Positions 1 through 12,391 are shown, counted from the first letter of the stretch. The stretch: 64,000 nt of DNA from Isoetes taiwanensis (GCA_021234155.1 JAJEKV010000036.1:4718209-4782208), one strand, 5' to 3'. Numbers and translations: made by a program. The notes: generated by a model not told the origin, from the letters alone.

Positions 1-272
1 TTTGGAATCCTGCCCGATAAGCAGCTCAAATCACTCAAAAAATACAGTCTCTCTACGGTTTTGCATACAATACACCCCCCAAATCTAGACAAAACCATGC
101 CTAAAATATTGTCCCCAAAGACCAAACCATGCCCTAAAATACTGTCCCCAATTAAAAGTTTATGCGTGTAAGTGGAAGAATGTAACAATTAGCCAGCACT
201 TAAAATACTTCAATTCCATATTCTATCTTTGCCTATGTGCTTTTCTCCTTGCACATCTATGGAGTTGATTGA

Positions 273-318
273 AGGAGCTTATGCTCACAATGAGTTTAGG
301 AGCTTATGCTCACAATGA
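273..318. repeat. short direct repeat
   Basis: A 21-base sequence (AGGAGCTTATGCTC followed by ACAATGA) occurs at 273-293 and again at 298-318. It lies in non-coding DNA; no function is inferred. Confidence 0.85.
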
Positions 319-489
319 CATAAACTCAACAAAGTGTGAGCTTGTACAACAATTTTATGGAAAGCTCCCCTAGATTCTTTGGAAAACTGGGGAGGTTTCC
401 ATAAAATATTTAAAAAAAAAAAGTTATTAATTTACACCATCACCTCATTAAGAAGCACGTGGATCGAGGTGCACTGAGAGCATGAACCT

Positions 490-680
490 TCGTGCAAACC
501 TCCCCTATTTTCCATGGAAACCTCCCTTATTTTCTTAATTGGAAATCCCTGGGTGTACCGAAGAAAATTGGGGAGGTTTTCGTGGAAGACTGGGGAGGTT
601 TCCAGGAAAGGTGAAGAGGTTTCCAAGGAGAGTTGGGGAGGTTTCCAAGAAAAGTTGGAAAGGTTTCCACTGGAGTCCAA
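490..680. repeat. purine-rich minisatellite
   Basis: Diverged units of about 22 bases around the core GGGGAGGTTTCC are repeated at least five times between 566 and 672, and complementary CCTCCC-containing units lie at 496-532. The short ORFs on both strands here arise from the repeat and are not counted as genes. Confidence 0.75.
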
Positions 681-719
681 CCCAAATCGGGCGCCAATAA
701 AACCATGGGGTATTCACAT

Positions 720-787
720 GGGCATTTTTTCTTGAGCGCTGAAAATTGGACAAGGGCATTTTTTCTTGAGCACTGAAAATTGTCCAA
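720..787. repeat. 34-bp tandem duplication
   Basis: Two adjacent 34-base copies beginning GGGCATTTTTTCTTGAGC differ at a few positions (720-753 and 754-787). Confidence 0.85.
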
Positions 788-1222
788 GTACGCGTGGACA
801 TAGCTGAAGCATTGCTTCAACAGCATGCCGAGAAGCTGAAAGAGGTGAAGATAGCTGAAATTTTTGGTTTCATTAAGGGTAAGCAACTTTTTAGCTGGTC
901 GTCGCTATTTGTCCATGTGAGTCCCCCATCACACCCTCTAATATGATGTAAAATATTTTTCTTTTAATATAATTTTCACTTCTTGCTTCCTCCTTGCATT
1001 TGTTAGAAAATCTTTGCTATTCGTGTTACCTTTTCATACATTCTTGGTCTAAGATAGGCAATCATCAAGTGCTTATCCGACAACAAAAATAGATTCGTAC
1101 CTCTTCTTAGAGTGAAATCGCACTTACAGCTATGGCCTACGCCTGGTAAACAATTTCGGATTAGGGTACGTTCCTATGTTGTCGCCTGACTTCAAATTAT
1201 TGCCAAAGTTAATGCTAAAGTT

Positions 1223-1362
1223 GGCTTTGAGTTTTCAAAAATTGCAGAGGATTTTTAAAAGCTGCGGTTGACACCTTTGAATTTCAAAGTCCGGCTTTGA
1301 GTTTTCAAAAATTGCAGAGGATTTTTAAAAGCTGCGGTTGACACCTTTGAATTTCAAAGTCC
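1223..1362. repeat. perfect 70-bp tandem duplication
   Basis: The 70-base block at 1223-1292 is repeated directly and, as far as read by eye, identically at 1293-1362. Identity suggests a recent event or an assembly duplication. The surrounding 800-2280 has no recognisable gene. Confidence 0.9.
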
Positions 1363-2282
1363 GGTTAGGCTCACGAGAACGTAGCCTTAGTGAGGCAAAA
1401 CTGTTCTGCTGCAGTAGTCGGACAATTTAGAACGTGTTGAAGGCAAGCAAGCCTCGCAAGAAAACCATCTTCAAAGAAACGCATCGCAGGAGGTGGCACA
1501 AAAATAAGGGTGATACTACCATGTGTGATTTCAGAGGATCTGATATGACATGGGAACCAATAAATATGTGCATATTTCTTATTCGCTTCAATTTTAATTG
1601 AATACTGCCATTGCCCTTAGTGGAAATCCGGCCTAAATATGACATTGGATCCAGAGCCATCAGCCCAAGCAACAACTGGTCACAAAATCTTCTCTTTGAA
1701 TACCTGTATCAGATTTGCAAGTGATTGACCATAGCGATGAGTACAAAATTACAAAAATGGCTACATTACAACTAGTGTGTACCGTTTCACGGTCTTGGAT
1801 CTTTAGTGAATTTTGTTCACTCCAGTTATAAATTTCTTTTTGTTGCAATTAAATTATTTCATTAACTGGATTTGGTATAAACTGTCTAGATGCACATTTG
1901 GAACATTAAAAATACCAAAACTACTTCCCATCTGAAACTTTGCAGAATAAAAGATATATAGACTATAGTGGACGTTTAATTATTGAAGTTCGACAGTCCC
2001 ATATCTGAAAATGAATTGTCTCATCTGCAAAAGCTTCTGAGACCTAAAGTATGGCTTCCCTTTCTACGACTTAGTGAAACATGACTATTAGGTTCTGCAG
2101 GTTATACTTGATTGAGAACACGTCATACATGTTTCCTACAACCAATATGATGAAACCATCACCATGTCGCATGTATTCCACAATTTCATAATCTGATATG
2201 ATGCCAGTTCTTTGCACCTCAAAATAATTGATTGAAATCATTTGCTCACAAAAGCTGACAGCCAAACCAATCATAGCCTTAC

Positions 2283-2408
2283 ATGATCAATGGCCTGATC
2301 AATGCCCTTGTGTTCCACGATTGTATTTTCTATTGTGCTGAATGACCGTACTTTACCTTCCTTCAGTGCCCTCATCTTGCTTGCAACTAAGTCTTCTTGT
2401 GTAATCAT
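2283..2408 (-). CDS. possible first exon of an unidentified gene
   Basis: On the minus strand an ATG at 2408 opens a 42-codon reading frame beginning MITQEDLVASKMRALKEG and ending exactly at a good donor (GTAAGG at 2282). The composition is charged and protein-like. A further open stretch at 2071-2274 (minus, starting MIGLAVSF) could be downstream coding sequence, but I could not join the two in frame. The family is not recognised. It lies just downstream of the methionine aminopeptidase stop codon, in the same direction. It may be a small gene or a fortuitous ORF in the 3' flank. Confidence 0.25.
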
Positions 2409-2571
2409 GGCTAGCCACTTTGAAGATGAGAACAAGAGATAAGTAACCACAAATCAAAAAAAAGAATTTACTGGTTGATCTTTGTCACCATTGTTGTAGC
2501 TGGACTTTGGATGGTGTTGTGTTGTGGGTATTGCATCAGTAGATAAATAAAGCTTGAAAGTAAAGCTCATA

Positions 2572-5500
2572 TTACTTATTCGCAAGCCATGGGAAAACAT
2601 CTGGGGAACCTGGCAGGCGTGCAGTGAGGACTTCCACCCCTGTTTCCGTTACCTGGCAAACAATAGTGGTATTAGACATGTCAAACAACACCATATCATG
2701 CTTTGTTCTGGTAAAGGGACTAAAACATACAAGAAGAGTATGCTCGAACTGGGCACTCCTTTTACCATCAGCAGTTACAGCGGTCCAACCATCTGGCCAC
2801 ATTCTGTCCCGCCAGACCCCTGCAAAGCCTTTATTGGTCAACCATGAAGCCCCATAAACATATATATCACTTGCCTGAATTGATCATAGGCTCAATTGTA
2901 AAGATCTGTCCAGCCTTCATAACTCCAACTGCTTTGTTTTCAGGCGTAATGGGGAATATTGGGAGCACAATGGAAAAGCTCACCAATGCCATGTCCACAA
3001 TAAGATTTGACCTGAAATGTTTGATTTTATAAATGAACTCATCTATTTCACTTACTTAAAAAAGAGATATGTATGCTAGCAGTACCACAGAGAATCCAGA
3101 GAGAGATGCATGACGATTGATGATTTCTCCAACTTCCCGCACCGCACCCTTGGTTTTACTGAGAGAAGACATGTATCAGAGAAACAACTGAAACACTCAT
3201 TGCTTCAGCATAAAAACATGTCGGAAGTTGGAAAAAATAAGTCAGTTTGTGAAAAGGAATAACAGGAGGGAACGTACACATTCGATATATTACTGGCCCA
3301 TTAGAATTAACAAGGTCATTCTATTAAATTAAGAGCTGCACAGAAACTACCAATTGCGATTGCCTTTTCAAGGCACTCATATGTGCACTGAATGAGCTGT
3401 TGGGCCTCCTTGTCAACATTGCCAACAAAGAATGTCTCATTTAAGTCCCCTGCAAAAAACAACCTATTATTTCTTCTAACGGGACATCATTACAACATTC
3501 CTATCTTGCAAAACTTGTAAATACCATGGCAACCATCCAAAAAGATAGTGACATCTACATTGACGATATCTCCATCCTCCAATACTCTATCAAAAACATG
3601 CCACGAAGTTAATGTCTATGAAGAGGTACAGAGGTATTAATTAGTCCACAGCCCGTTGTTACCTTGCATCTGGTATCCCATGACAAATGACTTCATTTAC
3701 CGACCTGGAAATAATTGTAAGAACAAAATTATGTCTACGTCGTGCAAGTTCAGCCAGCTAGGGATCACAATAATCACGGCAGTACTCCATAGCTTTTTAA
3801 GGAAATTTCAAGGCCCAAAAAAACATGAAGATCTTTTACATAAGAACAATGTAAAAATGCTCACTAAGACAGAAAGAGACCAACATGAATTCAGGACGTA
3901 TACAACCATGGCTCTAAGACTGAACAAACAAATCTCATCATTTGCTTCACTCACTAAGGTTGATTGTGGCCCAATTAATCAGGGTGGTCGAATTAAGGTT
4001 GATATCTCCTAGATTGATTCTTCAGAACCTTACCTAGCAAAATTCTTCATTAGATCTGTGAATATTTCATATGTTATGTACATTCAGGTCTGTTAGAAAT
4101 GTTGATGTCACTCTTGGCATATTTCAGGCGTTTGATAGGGGATTTGAGCTTAAAAAAATTTTTGGATCTTACGTATGACTCTAGCAAATAAACAATCAGG
4201 TTACATCTTCAATAAACTGCTACTTTCAAAGTCTAGCAGCAGTTGACATCTGGATAGTGCTTGCCGGTTCTTGATCACAACTTAAAGTTGGCCATGGAAA
4301 GCCTGATTAAATTTTATAAACGGAACCACCCCCCTATAAATAGATATTTCTAAGAGGAAATGATAGTCTACAGCATATAAAAGAAATCATACTCAATGGA
4401 ACGTTTTTGTTAGCTTTGCATTTAAGTAAGCATGCCATAAGTCAGCATATTTCATTCTTTCATAATAAGACCTTTTTGTAAGGAAGAGTTATGAACACTC
4501 ACGTGCAGCAGGATTTTGGAAAAAAATGGTAGTTTAATGGGGATGGATATGCACCTGCATACAGACACAGAATCAGCACGAATAATGAGTTTAAATTCGT
4601 AGAAATTAAAGAGGCTACACTAATAAACTTCAGAGAGAAATTAGAATAAGAATAAGCAACTTAAATATAACCGAAAAAAAATACAATATATATCTTATTG
4701 CTCACCCATTGACTGGTTCTAAGAACTCAGGACCACAGAGACATTCCATAAACAACCTTATGCCCCTTATCAACTTGAATGTCTAAATTAAATTCTAGAA
4801 AGAACTTGTTGATAAATAGATGTCATTGTTTATAACGCTTCTACTGACAGGAAAAGAAGATGACATGAACCTGCTGAAACAGTTACATCATGGACAACCC
4901 TGTCAATTTCATCTGTTGTAATTCCTGGCCGGATAACGCGTGCAGCAGCATCCAACACCTCCCTTGCAACCTGAGAATAATGCCCCTAAATAAGTTCTAC
5001 ATTGTGGTGTATGGATGGGATTTCTAGTAAGAAGCAATGAAAAAACATATCAATATTGGTGCCAGTTCAGTGTGTTCCATCTGTCGAGACCAAATAAACA
5101 AATATCATCTCTAGCACTGGAAAACATCCCACATCTAGGTTATTTATTTTCCTCTTCCAATGTTAAAAATGAAATCACAATTCTAATCTTAATTCTTGAT
5201 CGATGTGGGTCGATAATAAGTTTAAGGACATTCTGTCCCATGGCCACTTCAAACACTTGCAAACCATGTAACAAACACTTCACACATTGTAATAACATGC
5301 TTCTTGCAGAGGGCCCGATGTTGAGGTCATTTTCTCCTCCTCATTTTACTTCTTTAAAAATCAATTAATTTTAGTTTAAATTCCTGGTTGACCTTAATGA
5401 CGGGGTTTTGAATTGAAGTTAAAGACATCTTATCCTGTGGTTCCCCAAGCAACAAAGAGGGTCAATTGCAGACAGCGTAACTAACATTTGCGATCACCCC

Positions 5501-6979
5501 AAGCAACAAGGAGGGCCAATTGCAGACTATGTAAGAGACACGTCAACTGTTATAATAACATCCGTGTCATGAAAAGCCTAATATACTGCTGAAAAAATCA
5601 GGACTTTTTAGAAAGTGCAAACTTAGTCCATGAATACTATCAAATTTGACTTTTGAATACCTTACAAGTTGTCCGCATTCTCTCAATCTGATCAGGAGAT
5701 TTAATCTGGTCGCCATAACAAAAAATGTATTAACACACATATTGGTGCACAGTGTAAAACTGCCGCTAAAGAAATGACAAAAACGAGAAATTGTAAACTG
5801 GAACATGTCAGGCCTCAAAGGAACCTAAAACCTGTTTTGCATACCACATCTACAAGACAAGATCCTAGCATATTTTCGAACAACGGTCATACCTCAACAC
5901 TATTTTGCCAAGGACTGCTTTGCTCTTCCTTTGGTATTCCCTGAAGACCAGACAATTTAAAGTGCTATCATTATTTTAAAACTCCAACAATGATATAAGC
6001 TTACACAAAACAAACACCATAAAATCTGCCATCATTTAGGAACAAAATAACCTAATCAGTCATTCCAACAATGTTGGCTTCATGATATCAGATTTACCAC
6101 TTTGATGCCAAAAAATGCCTGACTGACTAGCTAAAAGCCAGTTGAAATAATCTTTAGCAAGACACTTACATCTGCAGCCCAGTCGGGTCGTGGTATCTTC
6201 TCTGGAACTAATCTTCTCTGAGAAATAGGGTATGGTCTCAAAGGCCTAAAAGAATGACACTCCAGGCATGAATGATAACATAATTTCCGCTGCAGTGCTA
6301 AGCGAATCCAAGTTTCTTTACCCCGTCCAGTCAAAACATGGCATTTGTGCAGAACGTGTTTGCCCTTTCCGAAGGCAATACCGCCATCCCTGTTTTAAGG
6401 CTTCTACAACTGGATCATTGGTGCTTTCAATTTGGAAAGAATCTAAGCTTGTATGGACCAACTTATGTGTACTCCATGCTGCTTTGAAGCATTCTTGTGT
6501 GCTGTAAAAAAAAAGTAGACATTTACATCAATGAGTTACCTGTGATAAGACCTACCTTCTAGCGAACTTCAGTTACTTACAAAATGACCTAAGGTTCCTA
6601 AAATCAAGTGCGAAATGGTATTAAGGGAAGACTTCAAGCACCAATCAATGCCATTGGTTAAGTTGATCAAGCAAAAATCTAAAATAACTGCGCAACACAT
6701 ACATTGGGCATGTGTTAAATACCAGAAAGAAGCATTAGCAGCCGGCAGCTTGAGCTCCAGGCACTTTGGACATCTGTAAACAGTCCAGAAATTAGCATAT
6801 CCCAGTTAAACGCTAGTTATAACATTCCCAAAGTGGAATCTTTGAACCAAGTTTGTTTATAAACGGAAGTCCACCAAAAAACAAAAAGTTAAAGAAACGA
6901 ACTGTAGAGAGGCTGGTTTGCTACATCGCAGGCAAGCCATCGATGAAGCAATCTCGTTTCCGACGGGAGATTTATCCAT
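2572..6979 (-). CDS. MAP1A: methionine aminopeptidase 1A (cytosolic type), 15 exons, two frameshifts
   Basis: Removes the initiator methionine from nascent cytosolic proteins. Exons on the minus strand: 6979-6903, 6773-6723, 6501-6322, 6245-6170, 5940-5893, 5705-5661, 4970-4871, 4554-4503, 3704-3663, 3586-3525, 3449-3351, 3158-3086, 3011-2875, 2819-2731, 2652-2572; about 403 residues, normal for the family. An N-terminal C6H2 zinc finger (C16, C19, C27, C30, C43, C47, H55, H59) typical of type 1A is followed by the catalytic domain from about residue 145. Metal ligands D235, D246, H309, E342 and E373 are present in motifs [24 protein letters not shown] and FEHTLL. The start at 6979 is the upstream of two in-frame ATGs and gives the usual short leader before the finger. 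Intron phases agree throughout. Exon 12 lacks one base near 3138 and exon 13 has one extra near 2942, so the sequence as given does not translate through. Given the intact codons, assembly error is more likely than decay. Confidence 0.93.
2820..2874 (-). other. 55-bp GC-AG intron of MAP1A
   Basis: Between exons 13 and 14 the only donor that keeps the glycine codon in phase reads CAG|GCAAGT, the classical strong context of GC-AG introns; the acceptor is TTTGCAG. All other introns of this gene use GT. Confidence 0.75.
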
Positions 6980-7611
6980 AAGGGTGCTGCAAGTGATCAA
7001 ATGGCATATACAAATTCCCTGCAGGATCCGTGGAAGGAATTGTCCGGCTTCACGAAACCTGGTATCTTCCCGACATCAAATTGACACTAGGCATGAGAAA
7101 TATAAGAGCATTGACGTAAATGAAGATGGGACTAGGTTTATGGTTTGGGGTGCTTCTAGAATTTTTTGACCATTAGATCGTGGTATATCCCGTAGGATAT
7201 TCCCTCTAGAGCATCCGCCTGAAATGAAGATGGGTCAAACAGCCTTGTTTTGACCCCATCAGTCAATGGAGAAAAAAATCCAATTCAATGGCAACCATTA
7301 AATATATTAGTCCTAATACAAATCAAGCATCCAACTATACTTCTTCAAACTAGTACATAGAATAGAGCCTGGAGAATCAAACCTCAACGAGATGCCAGTG
7401 TTCTTTTCTTACCTCAATCCTCGAATAACCAAAACTGCATCTGCACAACTCGCTTTGCAGAAACTTATGGATGGGAGTAATCACTTTGATGTCTCTCAGA
7501 GCTCCAACATTCAATGACATCTAAGTGATTACCACCATCCATAAGCACTATTAACTTCGTACAACGCTCTGAGGAAAAAAAAACAAGCACAGATTGTTGA
7601 GCTTGGGGAGT
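6980..7611. other. MAP1A upstream region
   Basis: Expected to hold the promoter and 5' leader of MAP1A, read leftwards. No clear TATA box or other gene was recognised. Confidence 0.4.
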
Positions 7612-7785
7612 TGAACCCTAGTAAGATGCCCATGCTCATCCGAATATAGCAGCAATCCCAGAAGAGGGATAACTGCTATACCCAGGGTCGTAGACCCCTG
7701 AACCCTAGTAAGATGCCCATGCTCATCCGAATATAGTAGCAATCCCAGAGGAGGGATAACTGCTATACCCAGGGTCGTAGACCGC
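7612..7785. repeat. 87-bp tandem duplication
   Basis: Two adjacent copies starting TGAACCCTAGTAAGATGCCC (7612-7698 and 7699-7785) differ at only a few bases. The 81-residue minus-strand ORF here is a by-product of the duplication. From 7786 to 8450 nothing is recognised. Confidence 0.88.
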
Positions 7786-8450
7786 TGAAAATTCAACTAA
7801 GTTAGTACAATACTTAATTCTAGGCCTAGATAGTGATCCTCGCCTAGTGTGCCACAGTTGAATCGTGCCATGTCAAGGGTGGATGTCATTGCCGATGTCG
7901 AGAATAGCTAGGGTCGACCTTTTATTGAGGTGTATAGCCCTCTCCTGGTGCCGGTGTTGGCTTCGGTCACGCAGTGTTGAAAGGTAGGTGTTGTACTCTT
8001 ATGGAAGGCTAGGAGGATATCTTAATAAGATATACCCTAGTTTCTGATGGCGTTGTCGACGAAAGTCCAACACCAATACAGAGACTGGCGTATATTTTAT
8101 TAAGTATCCTTTTGCTCTTGTTTTTTGAACAAAGCTTGATCTGGTCAAGCGCAATATTTTGAGTTGCGTCTACCAACCTCTATGAGGGAGCTTCCTTGTG
8201 GAGTCAGGAGCTGGGTCAGATCATAACTTAAACTTGTCAAAAAGAATGAGAAAAATGCATTTCTAGGGTTCCTATAACTGTCGAACTTGAAACTTATTAA
8301 TTTACTTGAATCTTAGTGAATTAGTTTACGTCTTACGATTTTGACACTCACTAAAGTGGAGGCTTTTTTTTTTCGCCAGACTTTTAGGTATTGTTGCAGC
8401 TTTGCTACTGTTGGCATACTGTTAGCTACACAGTTTCCTCTAAAACTGCC

Positions 8451-9392
8451 ATGAATCCACAAGAGTTAGAAGGACTTAGGCTAGAAGCAAAGCCCCACAT
8501 CAACCCAAAAGTCGAGTCCTCTACTGTGAATCTGTGATGCAGAGGAACATATCAAGACCACAACAGCCATGATCTTCCTTAAGAGCCTCCTTGATGAATT
8601 GGCTTTGTGAGCGAATTTGTGTTGTCACTCCTTCTGAGTTAGAGTTGATTACTATTACAGAAGAAGGGTGGCTAGACTTCCACTCAGCTCTCATGAAAGA
8701 CGCTGAGAGAGTGACTGGAAATATGGTTCATGCGGTAGCAAATTTAACGAGTCCTCGCCTAAGAGAGGATCTAAAAGATAAGGCTGGAACCTGACTTTGG
8801 GTTAATCAAAAACTTAAAAAAAGAAACCTATCAACTCCCCCGTTAAGAAAGAGCCGGCACAAACTATTAGAAACAAACATCCTGGTGAGACCAATAAAGA
8901 GTGGGAAAAAAGAAAAAGGGCAGGTGCTAAGACTATCTGGTTTGCAATGGTAGATTCCTCTCAGATAGTTAATAGGACTAGAATTAGGTCAGGAACATAT
9001 GGGACGGTGTACAAATGCAATATCTTGGGTTCTAGTTTTCTTAAAGACGAACCTTATTGTGTAAAGTTTCAGAATGATGATGTGCGGTTAAGTACTGTGA
9101 GCCCCGATGTGATAGTAAAGGCCATGATGAAAAATATGAGGGAGTCGCAAATGTAGGTTAGATATGGCTCTATTATACGCTGCATTGGTCGTACAACTGG
9201 ATTGGAAAGAACAAGGTTGATATTTCCTTATTGGAATGGGGGTTCTTGTGCACTCTTTTTTTGTACATCATGGAGATAATGAGTTTGTGAGGCATGTATT
9301 CACATGGTTCGAAAATAGGGCAGTTCCTCCCCTAAAAATCCGCCCACTTGTGTTAAATTCTGGTCATCCTGAAAATTTTCCGGCAAGAAGAT
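8451..9392 (+). pseudogene. decayed protein-kinase-like gene, N-lobe region
   Basis: The reading frame hops through several segments. A possible start ATG at 8451 (MNPQELEGLR) is followed by a helical stretch around 8541-8612, then 8591-8794, a slip in the A-run near 8814-8822, then 8835-9250. The last segment carries a kinase N-lobe: a glycine-loop-like GTYGTVYKC at about 8993-9020, CVKF with the candidate ATP-binding lysine near 9060, and downstream CIGRTT and LIFPYWNGGS motifs near 9180-9250 that resemble beta-4/hinge sequence. Coding-like sequence continues one frame over to about 9392 (FVHHGDNEFV, VFTWFENRAVPP). In-frame stops are TGA at 8792 and TAG at 9154. No HRD or DFG motif was found, so the catalytic lobe is missing or beyond an intron. 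It may form one gene with the frame at 9609-11003. Kinase family not assigned. Confidence 0.6.
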
Positions 9393-9608
9393 AACAAATT
9401 TCCAGCATAATACATTAAAAAATGCACTAACATATATTTTTTTCCGGTAGCCTCAAAAAGCCACCGGCATTTTTTCTGGTTAGACTTATTGCTATTTTCG
9501 AGCATCATGGAGGTAATGTATTTGTTTTCGTAGCACTTGATTCTTTTCTAATTTATAAGTTGTTCATATTGAGTTGTTTTTATTTTGCGCAGTTAACATA
9601 AAGTATAT

Positions 9609-11003
9609 ATGCAAGAAATTGAACAAACAACCTACTTACAAACCATGCCAAAAAGTATGTCTCAGCAACCGAGTGCGTCTCATCAGCAAAGAGAAGGGGC
9701 TGATGAAACTGGGCAGGGGGCCAACTTCTACTTCCCGTCCTCTTTGAGAACTCTAGAAAGCTTTGCATTCCCTTCTCCACCTACATTATCGAAGGTTAGG
9801 GCACAACACTTACAGAGAGCAGAGGAACACGTTAAAGCAAATGAAGCGAATGCAAAAGAGTTGTTGAGGCTAAGGGCAATGGCATAAGTGGCCAAAAAAG
9901 AAGGTGCTACAATTACGGAGGTTCATGGAGTTGCATGTGACATGGGCCTAGGTTGTTGCTCGTCAGGGATGCATTACGAGGATGTGGAGGCAAATTTAGA
10001 CGTCAAACAGTTTGACGCCAACTGATCAAGCAGAAGAGCATTTAAGTATAAAGCATACGACTGCAAGATCCCTGAAGTATGAGCTAAAGCCTTGGAGACA
10101 TGGGTTCAAGTGAAAGGCACTATGATAAAAAATCACGAATTCAGCAAGACATTCGCCAAGCAGGTCTATTACGAGATTGTAAAGGGTGAGCCCGTAAATT
10201 ACACTAGCAGGAAATGGAAGCAGGGAAGTGGTAGTGGCAGCAGCAAGAGAGTCAAGCAGATGGACAATTCTGAAAGTGCCCTGGGTGATGAACCCGTAAC
10301 CATAACTTACTTGCTCGCAGATGCTATAAAACTTTTAGAAGTGGTGGGGGTTGCGGCAGCAGGTGCAGTGACCGAGGAGGCAGATGTTAAGGCTCAATTA
10401 GAAAATGAAAGAAGTCAAAATCTTACTCTGTCAAAGGAGAACCTGCGCTTAAAAGACCACGCGAATGCTCATGACAAAATGGCTGCGGAATTAGCGGACA
10501 CTAAGAATCAGCTTGTGGCTTTGGTTAGGGGAAACACGGTGTTGAGGGTGGATAATGAGCACATGCACAGGTTGACGAGAGCTTTGGATTCTGATTCCCT
10601 TAGAGTCTCAAAGGAGCAGAATATTGCATATCTCCCTTCCGAATACCTATATGAGAGCCAGTGGAAGGATATAAAGAATGGGGACTACAGAAATTGTGCA
10701 AGTTGTGGAGATAATTTGACTCAAGTTGGTTGGTATGCCTTGGGATGCGGACATCGTCTGCATGCTTAATAGGCAATCCCGCATGCCCTCCCACCACCTC
10801 TGATTGCTAGCAGGAGGGACGGAAACATGCATGCGTTCCGAAGCCAACGAGAGATGGACCTTTGGAAGGGGGTGGAGGAACCGCGCGAGGGAGAGGAGGT
10901 TCTAGATATTAACCAATACCTGCCTCCCACTCCTGGGCCACATGGTGATTGGGTGAACTCTGATCCAAACATGGGTGTGGAGGACGATTTCTTTTGTTCA
11001 TAA
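9609..11003 (+). pseudogene. 465-codon frame with coiled coil and RING-like end, interrupted by stops
   Basis: One reading frame runs from ATG 9609 to TAA 11001-11003 without any frameshift but contains stops at 9885 (TAA), 10023 (TGA), 10080 (TGA) and the doublet 10767/10770 (TAA TAG). Segments between stops look like real protein: a Ser/Gln-rich start, a charged helix near 9800-9880, a basic stretch with GSGSGSSKRVK near 10220, a probable coiled coil at 10380-10600, then a RING-like Cys/His cluster (CASCGDN then LGCGHRLHA) at about 10699-10766. After the doublet stop the frame continues with a proline-rich, acidic tail ending GVEDDFFCS. The remaining RING ligands are not clear. The upstream kinase-like remnant lies on the same strand 200 bp away. 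It is probably a pseudogene that decayed by base substitution; the family is not recognised. Confidence 0.5.
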
Positions 11004-11584
11004 ACTTCCAATATATTTCTATCTATATTGTTTTTTTTTTAATATTTTTCCCTGAGACGCACATGAACCCACGTGATTTGATGAGGACTTGCTTGACTTA
11101 AAAGAATTTTGCCCGTTGCTTTGCCACATCAGATTGTATATTAGTTAAGTAAAAGAGTGAATCAAAACATCTGGACTGGTCTACATCTTGGACATCTGGA
11201 TCTCTAGTCAGGTCTTTTTTCCTTTGAACTTCATGGTAAATAAAACCATGGTAACCACTGAAAAGAAAGGACTGATATAGAGGGACAGATGCCATTGGGG
11301 TTAGTGGCCCAAGCGTGGAAGGGTTTATCAGAATTATTGTGGTTGATGAGTAAAAGCATCAAGACTTCCCAGTCTTTCTTTCCCTGTCTCTTTGGGCAAT
11401 GTAGCTTAGTTATATTCTAAGTTCCATTGTTGAAAGAAGCGTGAAAGCAAGACTTGGGAATTCGCGATCCTTTCGCTCTGATGTTATTTGATGCAGTGAA
11501 GGCTCTTGCCATGGTATATGCCACTATGTATGGACAATACGATTGATCGTGGGCCTTGTGAACCTTCCTTAACTACTGCATTCT
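11004..11584. other. intergenic, nothing recognised
   Basis: No coding sequence, repeat or RNA gene could be supported. Confidence 0.4.
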
Positions 11585-12266
11585 CTAGACTGATCCGCGA
11601 TTGTTTCGCCCCTTCACATGCAAAGATTACTTTTGAGCAGGATTTTGTAGCATACAAAGGGACAAACCGTAACGGAAGTCAATAGGATGTATTGATTGCA
11701 AAGGGAGGTTCTCAAGGCACTAAGTTTGACTGAAGTACGTCATAATCATCAACAGTAGATCATGTATCTTGCGAACCCTCGTCTTCGTCAACATCATCTC
11801 GACTGATCTGTGGTCGTTTGGCCCCTTGGCATGCATAGATTACTTCTCATCAGCAAGATTCTGTGGCATGCGAAGGGGCAAGCAACAACGGAAGTCAAGA
11901 CGGTTCTAATGTGGCGAGGGTTCTCAAGGCATTTAGGTCGACAGGGGTGATGGTGACGATCGGGAGAAGGTTCTCAAGGTACTTAGGTCGAATGTTGAAC
12001 CCGAATGTTGAATGTAGATCGTGTATCTTATCGCATGTGGATCGTGTATCTTGTGAACCCTCGTCTGCGTCATCTTCGTCTCGATTGGTCTGTGGCTGTT
12101 TGGCCCCTTCGGATATGCAGATTACTTGTCATTAGTAAGATTCTATGGCAGAGGCAAGCAGCAATAGAAGTCAAGAATATGATGATCAGGCTAGGGTTCC
12201 CAAGGCACTTAGATCGACTGAGGTGATGGTGATGACCAGGAGAAGGTTCTGAAGGCACATGGAACA
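11585..12266. repeat. three diverged tandem repeats of about 190-280 bp
   Basis: Three successive copies start with CTMGAYTGRTCYG-like sequence at about 11585, 11798 and 12080. Each contains a TTTSGCCCCTT...GATTACTT segment, a GGAAGTCAA-like segment and a GGTTCTCAAGGCAC-like segment. The middle copy carries extra internal duplication (GATCGTGTATCTT twice at about 12008-12052). The short ORFs over this tract are not convincing. Confidence 0.75.
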
Positions 12267-12391
12267 TGGTGACAAATTGTTAAAACGACAAAAACTTTAA
12301 TTTTTTATTAATAGTGCCAGAACGGTTACAATAGTTTGAAGATACTCATCCATGGTTATAATAGTTTGAAGATACTCATCTCATCATCTTC

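Noticed and set aside
432-886. Overlapping ORFs on both strands at 0.4-0.9 kb
   Set aside because: Produced by the GGAGGTTTCC minisatellite.
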